A stretch of DNA of 64,000 nt from Novosphingobium clariflavum (GCF_026420865.1 NZ_JAPCWC010000003.1:342779-406778), one strand, 5' to 3'. Counted from the first letter of the stretch, positions 25,207-35,637 are shown. Translations and numbers: made by a program. The notes: generated by a model from the sequence alone, not told the origin.

Positions 25207-27156
25207 ATGGACGATTCACCAGACATGTTCGGCGACAGCCCCCCCTGGAACGACGGGGACGAGGAAGAGGCCGCAGCGACTTCGGCGGAACTGGAAGCGG
25301 CCGGTCAGGTCTCGCTGTTCGGTGACCCTGAACCTGCGCCCCAGCCTGAGCCTGAACCACAGTCCGAGCCTGTTGCGGCAGAGCCCGAGCCAGCGGCTCA
25401 GGCCGAAGCCGCGCCGGAGCCCGAACCTGTTTCCACTCCACCGCCGGTCGCAGCCGCTCCCGCGTCGGCACCTGCGGCTCCGGCCCCGGCTCCAAAGGCC
25501 ACCGCCCCGGCGAGCGCCGCTGCGCAGCCCTATCGCGTGCTGGCGCGCAAGTATCGTCCGCAGAGCTTCGGCGAACTGATCGGACAGGAAGCGATGGTCC
25601 AGACCCTGGCCAACGCCATAAAACGCGATCGGCTGGCTCATGCCTTCCTGATGACCGGCGTGCGCGGTGTCGGCAAGACCTCGACCGCGCGCCTCATTGC
25701 CAAGGCTCTCAACTGCATTGGTCCGGATGGGCAGGGCGGCCCGACGATCGACCCTTGCGGCGTTTGCGAGCCCTGTCAGGCGATTGCCGAGGGCCGTCAT
25801 ATCGACGTGATCGAGATGGACGCCGCCTCGCATACCGGCGTCGACGACGTGCGCGAGATCATCGAGGCGGTGCGCTATGCCGCCGTTTCGGCGCGCTACA
25901 AGATCTACATCATCGACGAAGTTCACATGCTGTCGCGCAATGCATTCAATGCCTTGCTCAAGACACTCGAGGAGCCTCCCGCGCATGTGAAGTTCCTTTT
26001 CGCGACGACCGAGGTCGATAAGCTGCCGGTGACGGTGCTGTCGCGCTGCCAGCGGTTCGACTTGCGCCGCATTCCCGCGCCGATGCTGGCGGAGCATTTC
26101 GCCAAGGTCTGCGGCCTTGAAGGCGTGGACGCGGAAGCCGAGGCGTTGGCGATGGTTGCTGCTGCGGCCGAAGGGTCGGTGCGCGACGGCCTGTCGATTC
26201 TCGACCAGGCGATTGCCCATGCCGACCTTGACGGCGAAGGGCAGGTCCGTGCCGAAAAGGTGCGCGACATGTTGGGCCTTTCCGACAAGAGCGCGCAGCG
26301 CCGTCTGATCACCGCGATCCTCGACGGCAAGGGCGGCGATCTGCTCGAACTGGTTGCCCATCAATTCGCGCTCGGTGTCGAACCGATCTCGATCCTGCGC
26401 GGCTTGATGGCACTGACCCATCGTATCGCTGTCGCACAGGTCGCCGGGGGCGCGCACGATGCCCATTCGGCGGAGGAGCGGGAGGCGATCGAGGGCTGGG
26501 CGAGGGCGCTCAAGGCCGGGCAGGTTCATCGTCTCTGGCAGCTTCTTCTCAAGGGCCATGATGAAGTGAAGTCCGCGCCTGATCCGTTGGTGGCCACGCA
26601 GATGGCGCTCCTGCGGATCATGCATGCGGCGGACATGCCCGATCCCGGCTCTTTGGTGAAAAAGCTGGAGGAGTTGGCGGCCCGTGCTCCGGTTGCGGCT
26701 CCGGCTGGCGACAGTTCCGGTGCCGTCGCTCCGGCACCGGTGGCCGTGGCGACGCCGGTCGTGGTGGCGCGGCGCTGGGTAGAACTGGTCGACGATGTCG
26801 AGCATGCCGGCGAACTTTCCACTGCCAACACCATGCGCATGCAGGTCCGCGTCGTGGAACTCGGAACGAGCATGCTTCGTTATGCGCAGCCGCCGGGGTT
26901 CAGCGAGGACATCACCGCGATCCTGCGCAACGCTCTGGGCAAGGCGACGGGCGAGCGCTGGGAAGTGTTCAAGGTCAGCGAAGGGGGCGCACCGACGCTC
27001 GTCGAACTGGCCGAGGCGGAAAAGACGGCGGCCAGCGATGCCGTCAGCCAGCACCCGCTCGTGTTGGCGACCAAGGCGGCCTTTCCAGAGGCCCAAGTGA
27101 TCGAGGATGACCGTCCGCTCGCCGTTGGCGGTGGCGGGCGCAATTGGAGACGTTGA
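25207..27156 (+). CDS. dnaX: DNA polymerase III subunit gamma/tau
   Basis: A 649-residue clamp-loader ATPase. The AAA+ core starts at about residue 109 (YRVLARKYRPQSFGELIGQE), with Walker A GVRGVGKTST (151-160), a zinc module C170/C184/C187/C190 and Walker B IYIIDEVHML. C-terminal to it are the oligomerisation collar and a tau-like region that contacts the polymerase. Unusually, ~108 residues precede the core: acidic then Pro/Glu/Ala repeats (PEPAPQPEPEPQSEP). No slippery A-run for gamma frameshifting is obvious. One base separates its stop from the YbaB gene. Confidence 0.96.
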   Translation: MDDSPDMFGDSPPWNDGDEEEAAATSAELEAAGQVSLFGDPEPAPQPEPEPQSEPVAAEPEPAAQAEAAPEPEPVSTPPPVAAAPASAPAAPAPAPKATAPASAAAQPYRVLARKYRPQSFGELIGQEAMVQTLANAIKRDRLAHAFLMTGVRGVGKTSTARLIAKALNCIGPDGQGGPTIDPCGVCEPCQAIAEGRHIDVIEMDAASHTGVDDVREIIEAVRYAAVSARYKIYIIDEVHMLSRNAFNALLKTLEEPPAHVKFLFATTEVDKLPVTVLSRCQRFDLRRIPAPMLAEHFAKVCGLEGVDAEAEALAMVAAAAEGSVRDGLSILDQAIAHADLDGEGQVRAEKVRDMLGLSDKSAQRRLITAILDGKGGDLLELVAHQFALGVEPISILRGLMALTHRIAVAQVAGGAHDAHSAEEREAIEGWARALKAGQVHRLWQLLLKGHDEVKSAPDPLVATQMALLRIMHAADMPDPGSLVKKLEELAARAPVAAPAGDSSGAVAPAPVAVATPVVVARRWVELVDDVEHAGELSTANTMRMQVRVVELGTSMLRYAQPPGFSEDITAILRNALGKATGERWEVFKVSEGGAPTLVELAEAEKTAASDAVSQHPLVLATKAAFPEAQVIEDDRPLAVGGGGRNWRR

Positions 27157-27157
27157 G

Positions 27158-27493
27158 ATGAAGTCCATGGAAGAGATGATCCAGGCGGCGCAGCAGGCCG
27201 CCGAGACCATCCAGAAGCAGATGAACGACACCCAGGCCAAGCTCGACACGCTGGAAGTCGAAGGGCTTTCTGGGGGCGGTCTGGTCAAGATCCGCTGCTC
27301 GGCCAAGGGCCGTGTGATCGGCGTCGCTATCGATGACAGCCTGCTGCAGCCCGGCGAAAAGCAGATCCTCGAAGATCTCGTGGCCGCTGCCTACAACGAC
27401 GCGCGCGTGAAGGCGGACTCGGTGGCGGGAGAGGAACTTGCCAAGGCGCAGCAGGGCATGGGCCTGCCGCCGGGCTTCAAGATGCCGTTCTGA
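27158..27493 (+). CDS. YbaB/EbfC family nucleoid-associated protein
   Basis: A 111-residue DNA-binding protein: an N-terminal helix (MEEMIQAAQQAAETIQKQMN) and core GGGLVKIRCSAKGRVIGVAI ... LEDLVAAAYNDA, with a Gly/Pro-rich tail ending GMGLPPGFKMPF, all typical. The family forms tweezer-like dimers on DNA. It starts one base after dnaX, the conserved dnaX-ybaB pairing, usually followed by recR, which is absent here: a leftward GtrA gene follows instead. Confidence 0.95.
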   Translation: MKSMEEMIQAAQQAAETIQKQMNDTQAKLDTLEVEGLSGGGLVKIRCSAKGRVIGVAIDDSLLQPGEKQILEDLVAAAYNDARVKADSVAGEELAKAQQGMGLPPGFKMPF

Positions 27494-27700
27494 CGACGGG
27501 CCGCCGCCGAGGCGGCGCATTGTCGTGAAGACGAACGCGAGCCGCTCGAGGGGCGCGTTGCGGATGTTCCGCGACGGCCTTTCGGGCGGCTTTGTCGTTT
27601 TCGCGGGTGCCGTGCCGGATTGCTGCGGGTTAAAACTTTGAAAGTCCGCTGGAGGAGCGCGTGTTTCTGCCGATCCGGTTTGGCCGGGGCGGTGGCCTGA

Positions 27701-28228
27701 TTAGGATGGACTTTTGCCCGGCGCGCCGGACTTCCCTGATGGAATGGCCACGAAGCGGCTGAGGACACAGAACTGCAGCAGCGTGGAAAACACGGTGGTT
27801 GCCACGCCGGCAATGTAGGGATCGTGCTGCAATGTCAGTGCTATATCGAGAAATGCGACGCTGGCCAGATAGTTGAGGCCATAGGCGAGGAGGAACCGGC
27901 TCAGTGGGAAGTTCGAATTGCCGAAGACCAGGCTTCGGTAGGTGAAGAAGTTGAACATGATGCCAGCTATGCGGCTGAGTAATTGTGCGGTTTGCGGGTG
28001 CAGTCCCAGCGTGATCATCATTGCGTATAGGCCGTAGCCGAAGGCCGTATTGATCCCGCCGGTAACGTAGAACCGGGCTAGCCTGGCCAGGGCCTGGTAT
28101 CTTTCCGGTGCGGCGTTCCGCCAGGACGCGGCAGTCGGCGCGGGGGGCAGCGTGCCCGATGCGGAACCGGCCTGCGTGGCGGAATGCAAGTCGTCTTTCG
28201 TGCCTGGCGGTGGGCCGGCGGCCGGCAT
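27701..28228 (-). CDS. GtrA-like membrane protein
   Basis: A 175-residue protein with a ~45-residue polar N-terminus and four hydrophobic segments (FYVTGGINTAFGYGLYAMMI; AQLLSRIAGIMFNFFTYRSL; LLAYGLNYLASVAFLDIALT; and a last one ending LLQFCVLSRFVAI), the GtrA fold. GtrA proteins flip or position undecaprenyl-linked sugars for surface glycan decoration. No glycosyltransferase is adjacent; the GT4 gene lies 17 kb away. Divergent from lon. Confidence 0.85.
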   Translation of the reverse strand: MPAAGPPPGTKDDLHSATQAGSASGTLPPAPTAASWRNAAPERYQALARLARFYVTGGINTAFGYGLYAMMITLGLHPQTAQLLSRIAGIMFNFFTYRSLVFGNSNFPLSRFLLAYGLNYLASVAFLDIALTLQHDPYIAGVATTVFSTLLQFCVLSRFVAIPSGKSGAPGKSPS

Positions 28229-28451
28229 GCTTCCTCCTGATATCCCGTTGTTCCTCTATAAGGTAAGGACCAAAAGAGGTGGGGTCGTCCGGAATTGTCT
28301 CCAGAGTGGAGAGAAGGCGGTTTGTCAGGACAAGGCGGGGGCGTTATGACAATCGCTTCCACAGTCTTTCGCGGTTAGTGCATTGCGTCCGCGCTGGATG
28401 ACACCATATCTACGGGCAATGGCCGGGATTTCCGTTAGGCACCTGGCAAGT

Positions 28452-30866
28452 ATGGAATTGGAAAAGCTCTTGAACCTGCTTCCGCTGCTGCCTCTGCGCG
28501 ATATCGTCGTGTTCCCCGGCATGGTTGTGCCACTTTTCGTGGGGCGCGAGAAATCGGTGGCCGCGCTCGAAGCGGCCATGGCCGGTGAAAAGGATATTTT
28601 CCTGCTCGCCCAGCTTGATCCCGGCTGCGACGATCCCGAGCGTGACGATCTCTATGATACCGGCGTAATTGCCAGTGTCCTGCAATTGCTCAAGCTGCCC
28701 GATGGAACCGTGCGTGTGCTGGTGGAGGGCCAGGATCGTGCTCGCCTCGAAATGCTGCAGACGGAAACCGGGGCCGAGGGCGAGATGCTCGTGGCGCAGG
28801 TTGAGCGCATTGAATCGAGTGAGGCCGAAGGCACCGAAGTGGCCGCGATGATGCGCACGGTGGTCGAGCAGTTCGGCGAATATGCCAAGCTCAACAAGAA
28901 GCTGTCGCAGGATGCCGGTGAACAGCTGGGTGACATCGATGATGCCGCGCGCCTCGCCGATACCGTGGCCGCACAGCTTTCGGCCAAGGTGGCCGACAAG
29001 CAGGCCGTGCTGTCCGAACCCGATCCGCTCAAGCGGCTTGAAATGGTCTACTCCTTCATGGAGGGCGAACTCGGCGTCCTGCAGGTCGAGCGCAAGATCC
29101 GTGGCCGTGTGAAGCGCCAGATGGAAAAGACCCAGCGCGAATATTACCTGAATGAACAGCTCAAGGCGATCCAGTCGGAGCTGGGCGGTGGTGACGGCGA
29201 GGAAGCCAACGAACTGGCTGAACTCCAGGACAAGATCGAAAAGACCAAGCTCTCCAAGGAAGCGCGCGAGAAGGCGACCGCCGAACTGAAGAAGCTCAAG
29301 TCGATGCAGCCGATGAGCGCGGAAGCGACCGTCATCCGCAACTACCTCGATGTGCTGCTGGGCCTGCCCTGGGGCAAGAAGAGCAAGTTGAAGCGCGACA
29401 TTTCCGAAGCGCAGACGGTGCTCGATTCCGACCATTACGCGCTCGACAAGGTCAAGGACCGCATCGTCGAGTATCTGGCGGTGCAGGCACGCACAAACAA
29501 GCTCAAGGGGCCGATCCTCTGCCTCGTCGGCCCTCCGGGCGTCGGCAAGACCTCGCTCGGCAAGTCGATCGCCAAGGCGACCGGGCGCGAGTTCATCCGC
29601 CAGTCGCTGGGCGGTGTGCGTGACGAGGCTGAGATCCGTGGTCACCGCCGCACCTATATCGGCTCGCTGCCAGGCAAAATCGTCACCAACCTGCGCAAGT
29701 CGGGCAAGTCCAACCCGCTCTTCCTGCTGGATGAGATCGACAAGCTGGGTCAGGATTTCCGTGGCGATCCGGCCTCGGCGTTGCTCGAAGTGCTGGATCC
29801 CGAACAGAACGCCAAGTTCCAGGACCACTATCTGGAACTCGACATCGACCTGTCGGACGTGATGTTCGTCTGCACCGCGAACAGCCTGAATCTGCCCCAG
29901 CCGCTGCTGGACCGCATGGAGATCATCCGTCTCGAAGGTTATACCGAGGACGAGAAGGTCGAGATCGCCGAGCGGCACCTGATCCGCAAGCAGATCGAGG
30001 CGCATGGCCTGAAGAAGGGTGAGTTCACGCTGACGCAGGACGGCCTGCGCGACCTCATCCGCTATTACACCCGTGAAGCGGGCGTGCGTACGCTGGAGCG
30101 CGAGATTGCCCGGCTGGCGCGCAAGTCCCTGCGCCAGATCCTTGAAGGCAAGGCCAAGGAAGTGGTCATCACGCCCGAAAACCTGGCCGACTTCGCCGGT
30201 GTGCGCAAGTTCCGCCATGGCGTGGGCGAGGAAGAGCATCAGGTCGGCGCCGTCACCGGTCTCGCCTGGACCGAGGTCGGCGGCGAACTGCTGACGATCG
30301 AAAGCGTCACCGTGCCTGGCAAGGGCGCCATCAAGGCGACCGGCAAGCTGGGCGAAGTGATGAACGAGTCGATCCAGACCGCGTTCAGCTTCGTGCGGGC
30401 GCGTTCGCCTGCCTATGGCATCAAGCCTTCGATCTTCAACAAGAAGGACATCCACATCCACCTGCCCGAGGGTGCGGTGCCCAAGGATGGTCCGTCGGCG
30501 GGTATCGGCATGGTCACCTCGATCGTCTCGACGCTCACCGGCGTGCCGGTGCGCAAGGACGTTGCGATGACCGGTGAAGTCACGCTGCGGGGCCGCGTAC
30601 TGCCGATTGGCGGTCTCAAGGAGAAGCTGCTGGCGGCGCTACGCGGCGGCATCACCACCGTGCTGATTCCGGAAGAGAACCGCAAGGATCTTGCCGAGAT
30701 CCCGGATAACGTGAAGCAGGGGCTGGACATCATTCCGGTCAGCCATGTCGACGAAGTTCTGGCCAAGGCGCTGGTCGATCCGCTCACCGCGATCGAGTGG
30801 ACCGAAGCGGACGAACTGGCGGCGGCGCCGCCGCAAACGCCCGCTCCGTCGGCCACGGCGCACTGA
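28452..30866 (+). CDS. lon: ATP-dependent protease Lon (La)
   Basis: About 804 residues, normal for Lon. The N-domain opens [20 protein letters not shown]; the AAA+ module has Walker [17 protein letters not shown] and Walker [12 protein letters not shown]; the C-terminal proteolytic domain has the catalytic Ser in [11 protein letters not shown] and Lys in [15 protein letters not shown]. It degrades damaged and regulatory proteins in the cytosol as a hexamer. ATG 28452 is preferred; earlier in-frame codons add residues outside the family. No obvious heat-shock promoter was found. A terminator follows. Confidence 0.97.
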   Translation: MELEKLLNLLPLLPLRDIVVFPGMVVPLFVGREKSVAALEAAMAGEKDIFLLAQLDPGCDDPERDDLYDTGVIASVLQLLKLPDGTVRVLVEGQDRARLEMLQTETGAEGEMLVAQVERIESSEAEGTEVAAMMRTVVEQFGEYAKLNKKLSQDAGEQLGDIDDAARLADTVAAQLSAKVADKQAVLSEPDPLKRLEMVYSFMEGELGVLQVERKIRGRVKRQMEKTQREYYLNEQLKAIQSELGGGDGEEANELAELQDKIEKTKLSKEAREKATAELKKLKSMQPMSAEATVIRNYLDVLLGLPWGKKSKLKRDISEAQTVLDSDHYALDKVKDRIVEYLAVQARTNKLKGPILCLVGPPGVGKTSLGKSIAKATGREFIRQSLGGVRDEAEIRGHRRTYIGSLPGKIVTNLRKSGKSNPLFLLDEIDKLGQDFRGDPASALLEVLDPEQNAKFQDHYLELDIDLSDVMFVCTANSLNLPQPLLDRMEIIRLEGYTEDEKVEIAERHLIRKQIEAHGLKKGEFTLTQDGLRDLIRYYTREAGVRTLEREIARLARKSLRQILEGKAKEVVITPENLADFAGVRKFRHGVGEEEHQVGAVTGLAWTEVGGELLTIESVTVPGKGAIKATGKLGEVMNESIQTAFSFVRARSPAYGIKPSIFNKKDIHIHLPEGAVPKDGPSAGIGMVTSIVSTLTGVPVRKDVAMTGEVTLRGRVLPIGGLKEKLLAALRGGITTVLIPEENRKDLAEIPDNVKQGLDIIPVSHVDEVLAKALVDPLTAIEWTEADELAAAPPQTPAPSATAH

Positions 30867-30892
30867 GGCGCGGCCGTAATTCGCAAAATAGG

Positions 30893-30923
30893 AGGGGCGC
30901 CGGGCTATCCGGCGCCCTTTTTC
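30893..30923 (+). terminator. Terminator of lon
   Basis: GGGCGCCGG (30895-30903), loop GCTAT, CCGGCGCCC (30909-30917), followed by TTTTTC. Confidence 0.9.
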
Positions 30924-31065
30924 TTGAGGCCGCACGTTTGATGGTAGCATCGGCGTAACGGCGCGCCGGAAGCGCTGAAGATTTCGGCTCGGGCGAATTA
31001 CCGGCGATAACGGCTGGGAAAATTCCATATTGTGGTTAAAGGGCCGGAAACCTTCGGTGCCTGCG

Positions 31066-32214
31066 ATGCGGTTTGATCTCCCCACTTTGTACTTCCTGGC
31101 TATCGGCACGCTCGTGCTCAGTTCGCTCATGACGTTCTGGGAGCGATACGCGCGTCCGCTTCGCCGGCACGAACTGGGGATGCTCGCGGGCGCATACGCG
31201 ACGCTCGCAGCCGGTTGCGGGTTGGCCTTGGGGCGATCGCTGTTCCCTGGTGCCATTGGCGCAGGCCTGGCCAACATCGTGATGCTTTGCGGGTATCTTC
31301 TGGTGTTCCAGGCAGCTGCGCGGCTTGCCGGGCGCTCGCATGTCCCCATGATCGGCGTCATTCTGGGGTTCCAGGTGTTGGTATGGGCAGTCGGCGGCGC
31401 GCGCTGGCAAACGGTGATCTGGACATACGCCAGTGCCTTCCCAATCGGGCTGGTTAGCGGCCTGACGGCGTGGGAATTGCTGCGCAATGGCCGTTTGCGC
31501 GTCTTGCGCTCGCACCGCATCGCGGTGGCCTTTGCTGCCATGCATTGCTTCACGTATATGCTCCGCGCCATTGTCCTGCCGGTGCTGGAGCCGCAGGGCG
31601 GGGCGGGGCTGCTGGCGCTGTCGAGCTTCGCGACGATGTACGAAGGCGTGCTCTATTCTGTTGGATTGCCCATGGCATTGCTGGCACTGGTGCGAGAAGA
31701 GGCGCACGATCAGTTGCTTCAGGCTTCGCACACCGACTATCTGACGGGGCTGGGGAACCGCCGGTGGTTCTTCAAGGAGGCTGAGCGTCGCATAGGCAGC
31801 ATGGGCGCCGACGGGCGGACATTCATGCTGGCGTTCGATCTTGACCATTTCAAGAGCATCAATGACCGTTTCGGCCACGCGACAGGGGATGAGGTGCTCA
31901 AGCGGTTTGCCGGTTTTGTCCGCCGCAGCGTCGGGCCTTCCGCAATCCTCGCCCGCATCGGCGGAGAGGAATTCGTAGCCCTTTTGCCTTGCAGATCGGA
32001 TGTCGAGGCGGCGGCGATTGCCCAGCAAGTGGTCAACGGTTTTGCCGCGATCGACATCGGCGGCGAGTATGGTGAGGACGTCAAGGCGACGGTCAGTATC
32101 GGTATCGCCGAACTGGGCTGCGACGGGGATACACTGGCCGAACTGCTGGCGGCAGCCGACGCGGCGCTCTACCGGGCCAAAGGCAGCGGTCGCAACCGGG
32201 TGGAGCCCGCATAG
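31066..32214 (+). CDS. Membrane-bound diguanylate cyclase
   Basis: About 382 residues: six or seven hydrophobic segments (about 1-205) form the sensor, then a GGDEF domain starting SHTDYLTGLGNRRWFFKEA. The active-site motif is GGEEF (LARIGGEEFVAL), a functional variant, with DLDHFKSINDRFGHATGDE upstream; an RxxD inhibitory site is not seen. It should make c-di-GMP in response to an unknown membrane signal. ATG 31066 is chosen over a TTG 36 bases upstream. It precedes the DUF418 gene by about 100 bases, probably separately transcribed. Confidence 0.92.
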   Translation: MRFDLPTLYFLAIGTLVLSSLMTFWERYARPLRRHELGMLAGAYATLAAGCGLALGRSLFPGAIGAGLANIVMLCGYLLVFQAAARLAGRSHVPMIGVILGFQVLVWAVGGARWQTVIWTYASAFPIGLVSGLTAWELLRNGRLRVLRSHRIAVAFAAMHCFTYMLRAIVLPVLEPQGGAGLLALSSFATMYEGVLYSVGLPMALLALVREEAHDQLLQASHTDYLTGLGNRRWFFKEAERRIGSMGADGRTFMLAFDLDHFKSINDRFGHATGDEVLKRFAGFVRRSVGPSAILARIGGEEFVALLPCRSDVEAAAIAQQVVNGFAAIDIGGEYGEDVKATVSIGIAELGCDGDTLAELLAAADAALYRAKGSGRNRVEPA

Positions 32215-32312
32215 TCGGCCGTTTGCCGGCCCAGATGCATTCCGATTCTCCCGAATTGACGACAAGCCATAAGAGGGCGCATTCTTCTGCCAGCAGCGGT
32301 GTGAGGGGCCCC

Positions 32313-33728
32313 ATGGCGACGATGGTGGACACGCATGTTCCCTTGGATCTGGCTCCCGTGCGGGGGCGGCAGCGCATCGAGAGCCTCGATGTGCTGCGCG
32401 GCATTGCGATCCTTGGCATTTTCTACATGAACATCCCTTTCATGGCGACCAATGTCACGGCTTGGCTGCCCGACCCGCGGCGTCTGTCGTGGAGCGCAGC
32501 CGACCAGATGAACTGGGCGGCGATTCGCATCTTCTGGGACGGGACGCAGCGCGGTCTGTTCGAATTCCTGTTCGGTGCGGGCGTGCTGGTATTCACCGCG
32601 AAAGCGATGAAACCGGACGATCCGGTGGCCGTTGCCGACTTGTTTTTTCGCCGCAATCTCTGGCTGATCCTGTTCGGCTTGGTCGACATCTTCGTGGTGC
32701 TTTGGATCGGCGATATCCTGCTGGTCTACGGGCTGTCGGCGCTGTTCCTCTTCCCGTTCCGCAAGCTGCCGCCGCGCGCGCTGCTGGCGATGGGTCTGTT
32801 GTTTGCGCTCGTTTGCGCCATTGGCTGGCCGGGCGGCGGCGGCCTCGTGGGGTATGGCGAGCGGGTCGACATGCTGATGGAAGCCTCCCGGATCGAGGCG
32901 AAAGCGCACTCCGGCGCCAGGCTCACGAACAAGGAGAGCGAGACGCTCAAGGCCTTTCGCACGCGGCAGGACGCCATCGACCTCTCCAAGCCGCTGCCCA
33001 AGGAACGGCAGGAAAAGATCGCGGAGGAGCGCAGGGCGTTCAACGGCACGCCGATGGACATGGCGCGGTTCAACTGGGGCGCCTGGAACAAGATCTTCGG
33101 TGCGGGCAACGGCACGTTCTTCGGCGTGCTGGAAGCGGTCTGCGCGATGTTCCTCGGCATGGCGCTGTTCAAGTGGGGGGTGATCCAGGGCAGCCGGTCG
33201 CCGCAGTTCTATCTGGTGCTGGCGATCTGTGCCTATGTGGTGGGCTGCGGACTGCGGGCGTGGAGCGTGCATGAAATCTTCCGCTTCTCGCTGGAGCCCA
33301 AGATCGGCTGGATCACCGACGAGTTCGCGCGCCTCTGCGTGACGCTTGGGCATGTGGGGCTGTTCAACCTGCTGCTGCTCACCCGGTCAGGGCGGTTCCT
33401 GCTCGCGCCGTTCAAGGCGGTGGGGCGCATGGCCTTCACCGTCTACATTACCACCAGTACGGTGATGATCTGGTTCGTCTTTGCCCCTTGGGGACTGGGG
33501 CTGTGGGAACGCTTCGGCTGGTCCCAGTTGATGGTGGCGGCGAGCCTGTTCAATTTGCTGATGCTGATCGCCGCGAACCTCTGGATGCGCTTCTTCGTCA
33601 GTGGTCCGCTGGAGTGGGTCTGGCGCTCGCTTTCCTATTGGAAACGCCAGCCCTTCGTACGCCGCAGGGCAGGGGCGCTGACACCGGCTGCGCCGGGCGG
33701 TGCAGGCGAGGTGGTGCTGCCAGTGTAA
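32313..33728 (+). CDS. DUF418 family membrane protein
   Basis: About 471 residues with roughly ten membrane segments. The family start RIESLDVLRGIAILGIFYMN is at about 18-37, and the C-terminal DUF418 region contains GHVGLFNLLLL, VGRMAFTVYITTSTVM and FGPLEW-type sequence (FVSGPLEWVWRSLSYW). A ~75-residue charged insertion (residues about 185-260, KPLPKERQEKIAEERRAFNG) is larger than in many members. Related to acyltransferase-3-like proteins; function unknown. The start is the ATG after GAGGGG; upstream in-frame starts at 32223 and 32235 are possible. Confidence 0.83.
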   Translation: MATMVDTHVPLDLAPVRGRQRIESLDVLRGIAILGIFYMNIPFMATNVTAWLPDPRRLSWSAADQMNWAAIRIFWDGTQRGLFEFLFGAGVLVFTAKAMKPDDPVAVADLFFRRNLWLILFGLVDIFVVLWIGDILLVYGLSALFLFPFRKLPPRALLAMGLLFALVCAIGWPGGGGLVGYGERVDMLMEASRIEAKAHSGARLTNKESETLKAFRTRQDAIDLSKPLPKERQEKIAEERRAFNGTPMDMARFNWGAWNKIFGAGNGTFFGVLEAVCAMFLGMALFKWGVIQGSRSPQFYLVLAICAYVVGCGLRAWSVHEIFRFSLEPKIGWITDEFARLCVTLGHVGLFNLLLLTRSGRFLLAPFKAVGRMAFTVYITTSTVMIWFVFAPWGLGLWERFGWSQLMVAASLFNLLMLIAANLWMRFFVSGPLEWVWRSLSYWKRQPFVRRRAGALTPAAPGGAGEVVLPV

Positions 33729-33896
33729 TGCTCATTCTGTTTCATGAGGAGCGTTGAAACGGCAATTTTCGGTCGAAACATAATCTCTTTGCGCAAGCGG
33801 TTTGCGCAGTCTCTTGCCATGCGTGCGCTCAGCCTGTAACGGGCCGCTTCCCGCGCCGCGACCTTGCCGCGCGGGATTTGCATGAAGGATCTTGAA

Positions 33897-34922
33897 ATGG
33901 GTTACCGGGTTGCCGTCGTCGGCGCGACCGGAAATGTCGGCCGCGAAATGCTCAACATCCTCGCCGAGCGCGAATTCCCCTGCGACGAGATCGCAGCGGT
34001 GGCTTCGTCGCGTTCGACCGGGACCGAGATTGAATTCGGCGAAACCGGCAAAATGCTCAAAGTAAAGAACATCGAGCACTTCGATTTCACCGGCTGGGAC
34101 ATTGCGCTCTTCGCGGCAGGTTCGGAGCCCACGAAGATTTACGCGCCCAAGGCTGCGGCTGCCGGCTGCGTGGTGATCGACAACTCGTCGCTCTACCGCA
34201 TGGACCCGGACGTGCCGCTGATCGTGCCGGAAGTGAACCCCGACGCCATCGACGGCTACAAGGCGCGCAACATCATCGCCAATCCCAACTGCTCCACCGC
34301 GCAGATGGTCGTGGCGCTGAAGCCGCTGCACGACAAGGCGACGATCAAGCGCGTCGTGGTTTCGACCTACCAGTCGGTTTCCGGCGCGGGCAAGGCGGGC
34401 CTGGACGAACTGTTCGAACAGAGCCGCGCGATCTTCGTCGGCGATCAGGTCGAGAAGCGCAAGTTTACCAAGCAGATCGCCTTCAACGTGATCCCGCACA
34501 TCGACAGCTTCCTGGACGACGGTTCGACCAAGGAAGAGTGGAAGATGGTGGTCGAGACCAAGAAGATCCTCGATCCCAAGATCAAGCTGCAGGCCACTTG
34601 CGTGCGCGTGCCGGTCTTCGTCGGCCACTCGGAATCGCTGAACATCGAGTTCGAGAACGAGATCTCGGCCGAGGAAGCCCAGAACATCCTGCGTGAAGCG
34701 CCGGGCATCATGCTCGTCGACAAGCGCGAGGACGGTGGTTACGTCACCCCGATCGAAAGCGTGGGCGACAGCGCGACGTACGTCAGCCGCGTCCGCGAGG
34801 ATCCGACCGTCGAGAACGGTCTGGCGCTGTGGTGCGTTTCGGACAACCTGCGCAAGGGCGCTGCCCTGAACGCGGTGCAGATCGCCGAACTGCTGGGCCG
34901 TCGTCACCTCAAGAAGGGCTGA
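33897..34922 (+). CDS. asd: Aspartate-semialdehyde dehydrogenase
   Basis: A 341-residue enzyme reducing beta-aspartyl phosphate to aspartate semialdehyde with NADPH, the branch point to lysine/diaminopimelate, threonine and methionine. The nucleotide motif VAVVGATGNVGREML opens the protein, and catalytic C132 sits in ANPNCSTAQ; SVSGAGKAG, IAFNVIPHID and RVPVFVGHSE complete the family pattern. ATG 33897 with GAAGGA upstream gives the canonical start. A terminator follows. Confidence 0.98.
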   Translation: MGYRVAVVGATGNVGREMLNILAEREFPCDEIAAVASSRSTGTEIEFGETGKMLKVKNIEHFDFTGWDIALFAAGSEPTKIYAPKAAAAGCVVIDNSSLYRMDPDVPLIVPEVNPDAIDGYKARNIIANPNCSTAQMVVALKPLHDKATIKRVVVSTYQSVSGAGKAGLDELFEQSRAIFVGDQVEKRKFTKQIAFNVIPHIDSFLDDGSTKEEWKMVVETKKILDPKIKLQATCVRVPVFVGHSESLNIEFENEISAEEAQNILREAPGIMLVDKREDGGYVTPIESVGDSATYVSRVREDPTVENGLALWCVSDNLRKGAALNAVQIAELLGRRHLKKG

Positions 34923-34950
34923 CGCGGCGGGCCTTGCGCCCGAACCGAAC

Positions 34951-34993
34951 ACGAAAGGGTCCGCGAGGCATTGGCTTCGCGGGCCCTTTTCGT
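34951..34993 (+). terminator. Terminator of asd
   Basis: ACGAAAGGGTCCGCGA pairs across an ~9-base loop with TCGCGGGCCCTTTTCGT; one mismatch in the stem, T-run within the right arm. Confidence 0.85.
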
Positions 34994-35070
34994 GTGCGGC
35001 GCGGCTTGAAACGTATTGGATTTCGGCGCGTTTTGAGGTTCTGTCGCGATAGTGCTGAAAGGAGCCATTC

Positions 35071-35637
35071 TTGTTGTCGGTCGAGCATCTGATCGCGCAG
35101 TACGGCCTTGCGGGCCTGTTTCTCGGCGCGGGATTCGAAGGCGAGACCGTTACCGTGATCGGCGGGGTAATGGCCCATCATGGGCTGCTTTCCTATTGGC
35201 CTGCCGTGCTGGCGGCGGGGGCCGGATCGTTCGTGGCGGATCAGGTGTTCTTCCTGATCGGACGGCGCTTTCGTGGGCATGGACTGGTGCGCAAGGCACA
35301 GGCCAGGCCTGCATTCGCCAGGGCGCTGGCGGCGTTCGAGCGGCATCCGGTGATTTTCACGTTCGCGTTCCGCTTTCTCTACGGCCTGCGTACCGTCAGC
35401 CCTATAGCCATCGGCACCACGCGGCTGCGGGCGACAACCTTCCTTGCCATCAATGCCCTGGCGGGGGCGGTGTGGGGGTTGGCCTTCGTTTCGCTCGGCT
35501 ATTTCTGCGGGCAGGCGGCGGAGGCGCTGTTCGGGCGTATCCACGCGCTGGCGCCGCTGATCTGCGGAGTCGCAGGGGCGGCGGTGCTGATCGGTCTGGC
35601 GGTTCATTTCCTGCACACGCGGGGCAAGGATGCCTGA
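35071..35637 (+). CDS. DedA family membrane protein
   Basis: A 188-residue protein with the DedA/SNARE-associated pattern: re-entrant helix GFEGETVTVIGGVMAHHG, then AGSFVADQVFFLIGRRFRGH, and the conserved Arg region FAFRFLYGLRTVSPIAIG. DedA proteins recycle undecaprenyl phosphate or phospholipids across the inner membrane. It starts at TTG 35071, six bases after a strong AAAGGAG; no ATG is available at a suitable place. Slightly shorter than typical members (~200-220). Confidence 0.9.
   Translation: MLSVEHLIAQYGLAGLFLGAGFEGETVTVIGGVMAHHGLLSYWPAVLAAGAGSFVADQVFFLIGRRFRGHGLVRKAQARPAFARALAAFERHPVIFTFAFRFLYGLRTVSPIAIGTTRLRATTFLAINALAGAVWGLAFVSLGYFCGQAAEALFGRIHALAPLICGVAGAAVLIGLAVHFLHTRGKDA

Noticed and set aside
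25216..27306. A 696-codon frame antisense to dnaX
   Set aside because: No domain, improbable amino-acid composition, fully explained as the complement of dnaX and ybaB.
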